Positions 61,555 through 64,000 of a DNA stretch of 64,000 nt are shown here, piece by piece (the first letter of the stretch is position 1; each line of letters starts with the position of its first letter). The notes below the pieces were generated by a model that searched no databases, was not told the DNA's origin, and saw nothing but the letters and a program-made list of their open reading frames with translations. The translations under genes were made by a program, and so were the position numbers. The stretch is from Episyrphus balteatus (Eukaryota > Arthropoda > Insecta > Diptera > Syrphidae), in NCBI RefSeq assembly GCF_945859705.1, contig NC_079135.1:121339551-121403550 (forward strand), in the 5' to 3' direction.

Positions 61555-62060
61555 TAAGTTCATAGTGGATTAATGTCCCACCTTATTACAATATAAATCT
61601 ATAACTTTACTATGACGTTATAAGACCTTCAAGGGTGGATAAAAGTCTATAAATTTCTTTGTGAAAAGTGGGACATAAGTCCACAATTCTAACTCCGTTT
61701 TAAGAAATAACCAAAACATACATTTGAAAAAGGAAATGTTTTAAAAGTTAGTAATAGGAGTTAGGAACAATTTTTAAATAGCAGTGAGTAGCTTATTAAA
61801 GGAGCAGCTATTAACAGCAGCTATTTAATAACGCTCTAAATAGCTTTGTATTTATAAAGCCTTAAATTTGTCAAATTATCTTTTTGAAACTTTCATGTCT
61901 TAAAAAAAGAAAGGTGGGACATTACGTCATACGTTTTTTTTTATGTATATCGCATTAAGATGGGACATGGGGCATGGGACATAAGTCCATAATGAAATAA
62001 TTGGAGTTATTTCTCACCGAGAGGTTGGGCATAAGTCCATTATGGAATTACCTTCCCTAT
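61555..62060. repeat. Scattered GTGGGACATAAGTCCA motifs
   Basis: Variants near 61565 (inverted), 61669, 61913, 61971 and 62024. Spacing irregular; looks like remnants of an inverted-repeat element. Confidence 0.4.
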
Positions 62061-64000
62061 GTATATAACTGTTTGTTTTATAATTTTTTAACAGAAGTGT
62101 ATGCCAATTTAAACTTCAACAAAAAAGTGGTATTAATTCCTAATCCATTCAGATCATGCTTATTAACCAAGAGTGTTTTACATCTTAAAAATACGTTTGA
62201 CGTTTGATCACCTCCTTCAAATCAAATTTACGAATTTGTGACGCCTGTCAGCGTATTGGCATCATAGCTGTCATTTTGGGTATGTTATATGTCGTCGCAA
62301 AATTTTTTTTTTTCTGTCTTTCGTTTCGTTTCGCATTGAATTTCAATTTTTAATGAAATCAACAGTTTGTCATGCATAGCAAATTTCAAGGCAAAAGAAG
62401 GCATACTCATGTACTTAAGTTTTGTCTCTTTTGAATTGACAAGGGCATTGAACGATGTTCAACACTCTTTTATAAGTATCATTCTTTGACATAAAAAATA
62501 CCAAAAAAAGAAAAAAAAAAAAAGACCAATTTCGAATAAGTGACAAACCATTATTGAAAAAGCTTGAACATGATAACAGGCAAATTGACAATCGACTTGA
62601 AAGTCTCTTAGCTGCATACTTATTAGGGCGTTATTTTTTTATTTATTAAAAGGTTTATATTCAATCAAAACACACACAAGTTGTTTTTTTTTTTATTTTT
62701 TTAAATTGAAAGTAATTGTCAGCCAGTTGGAAGAAGAAGTGCGATAATATCTTTTGAAGAATTCCTTCAAAACATGTTATTATTATCACATTGACAATTG
62801 GTCACACACAGTTGATTTGAATTGATTGCACAACTTGTGAGAAGGGTGATGACGAACAAAAAGTGTATGATACAACCTCGAAAAGAAGAAGATAAAGTGT
62901 CAGTTTGAAAATAAAATTAATAAAACGCTGCTGATTAAATAATTATTTATTAATTTATGTGTCAACAAGTTGTAATAAAAGGAGGTGTCTTATCATTTTC
63001 AGAGCTACTGACATAAGTTACTGACATGATTTATTAACTGATGACCTTGTATTAGAACCTTAAAGATGAATCTATTAAAATAAGAAGAAAAATAACAAAA
63101 GACTGAATAAAATTAAACAAAAAAACATTTTGATAAAGGTTGCTTCCGTGAAGCAAAGCTGTGCTCGTGATGATTCTGGCGCCAAAGTTATATCAGAAAA
63201 CCACCTTCGTATCTTAATTTATAATCAAAAAAATAGAAAGACAAAGTTGGGATAAATCAACGAACGCGATAAGATAAATCATTTTTCAGTGGGAGGTTCA
63301 GTTGAAAACACAAGGAAATTAGAAAAATGAGAAATGAGGAGCTTATCACTGTGATTATATGCAAGGAACTATTAAGATCATTATTTAAATGGCCTTTGTT
63401 GTACCTTTGAAAAACAAAACACACAAATCACTAAGACTGATCTTTGTTGTATCGTGGGAAGGTTTATTGTAAATAGGGCTTAATTTTATTGATCACACAA
63501 CTTCACACCCAATCATTAAATATGCATTTGGAGAAAGAAGAAAGATTTATAGTAGAAAGGTCCAAGCTTAAAGGGGCGTTTAGGATAGATACTTATTGAA
63601 CAAAGTTGTAGCTACAAAGGTAAATGGGCGGTTACAAGATATTTGTTCAGTTTGAGCGTTGATGTTAAATGTAAATTAAGAGGTCATTATTACAACTATT
63701 GATCATCTTTTTACACGATTAGATACGGCGTAGTAAGAAGGAGATTTGGGTATGTGTTTGTATGTATACATGTTCTGTTCATATGTTCCTGAATAACTTT
63801 TGAACTATTTATCATAATTCGAGAAATGAGGTATTTTTAGAAGCGTCTTACTCATTAGGTATAATAATGTGAAAAATAGTACAACCTGAACACTAACAGA
63901 TTGCCTAATTGAACTCTTTTATAAAGAAATCTTATTCAAATCAACGTACATAGGATTATTTGCAGTGAAAACTTGGTCAAAAGCCGATTTTCTGAAAATC
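62061..64000. other. Gene-free AT-rich sequence
   Basis: No gene, RNA or clear repeat recognised. Confidence 0.4.

Overview
This is a very AT-rich eukaryotic window with long introns, short consensus splice sites, (A)n/(T)n runs and many small transposon relics. It looks like a fly (Diptera, probably Brachycera). The best taxonomic marker is a minus-strand tetraspanin whose visible exons read like Drosophila Tsp5D from the end of transmembrane segment 1 to the C-terminal SSWED.

Layout. (1) 860-2063 (+): the last two coding exons of a proline- and asparagine-rich, probably cytoskeletal or adaptor protein whose upstream exons lie outside the window. (2) 2510-26789 (-): a three-exon gene for a 248-residue protein. 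Its central region has the pattern of the FAM71/GARIN (Golgi-associated RAB2 interactor) domain. Exons 1 and 2 lie at 26.4-26.8 kb and exon 3 at 2.5-2.9 kb, leaving a 23.5-kb intron. (3) 27747-32688 (+): a four-exon secreted protein, about 196 residues, transcribed divergently from gene 2, with a possible alternative last exon. (4) 38377-43262 (-): the Tsp5D-like tetraspanin. Its first coding exon was not found and would lie further right. From about 43.3 to 64 kb I see no confident gene, only repeats and a few weak candidate exons.

The striking feature is inside the 23.5-kb intron of gene 2: a palindrome of about 17.6 kb (6636-24239). Each arm starts with about 1.6 kb of non-satellite sequence (2.1 kb on the left, which carries a 0.5-kb insertion). 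Next comes an array of a 130-bp satellite, then arrays of a 27-bp satellite that flips orientation three times near the centre. The 27-bp unit carries a near-perfect TGACGC..GCGTCA palindrome and has no stop codon in one frame on each strand, so long repetitive pseudo-ORFs result. The arms are not simple mirror copies. The left has a private 497-bp insertion with a TATA duplication. The right has three copies of a 903-bp higher-order satellite repeat and is about 2.6 kb longer in that segment. This argues against a trivial fold-back assembly error.

The rest is rich in small terminal-inverted-repeat elements with visible target duplications: a piggyBac-type MITE (TTAA), TA-flanked elements, and a 1.4-kb palindromic element with CAC ends and a 4-bp duplication. 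There is also a dispersed family carrying a GTCT/GTCA microsatellite, one copy of which has expanded to about 700 bp of an 8-bp unit. No CRISPR array, rRNA, complete tRNA or virus was recognised.
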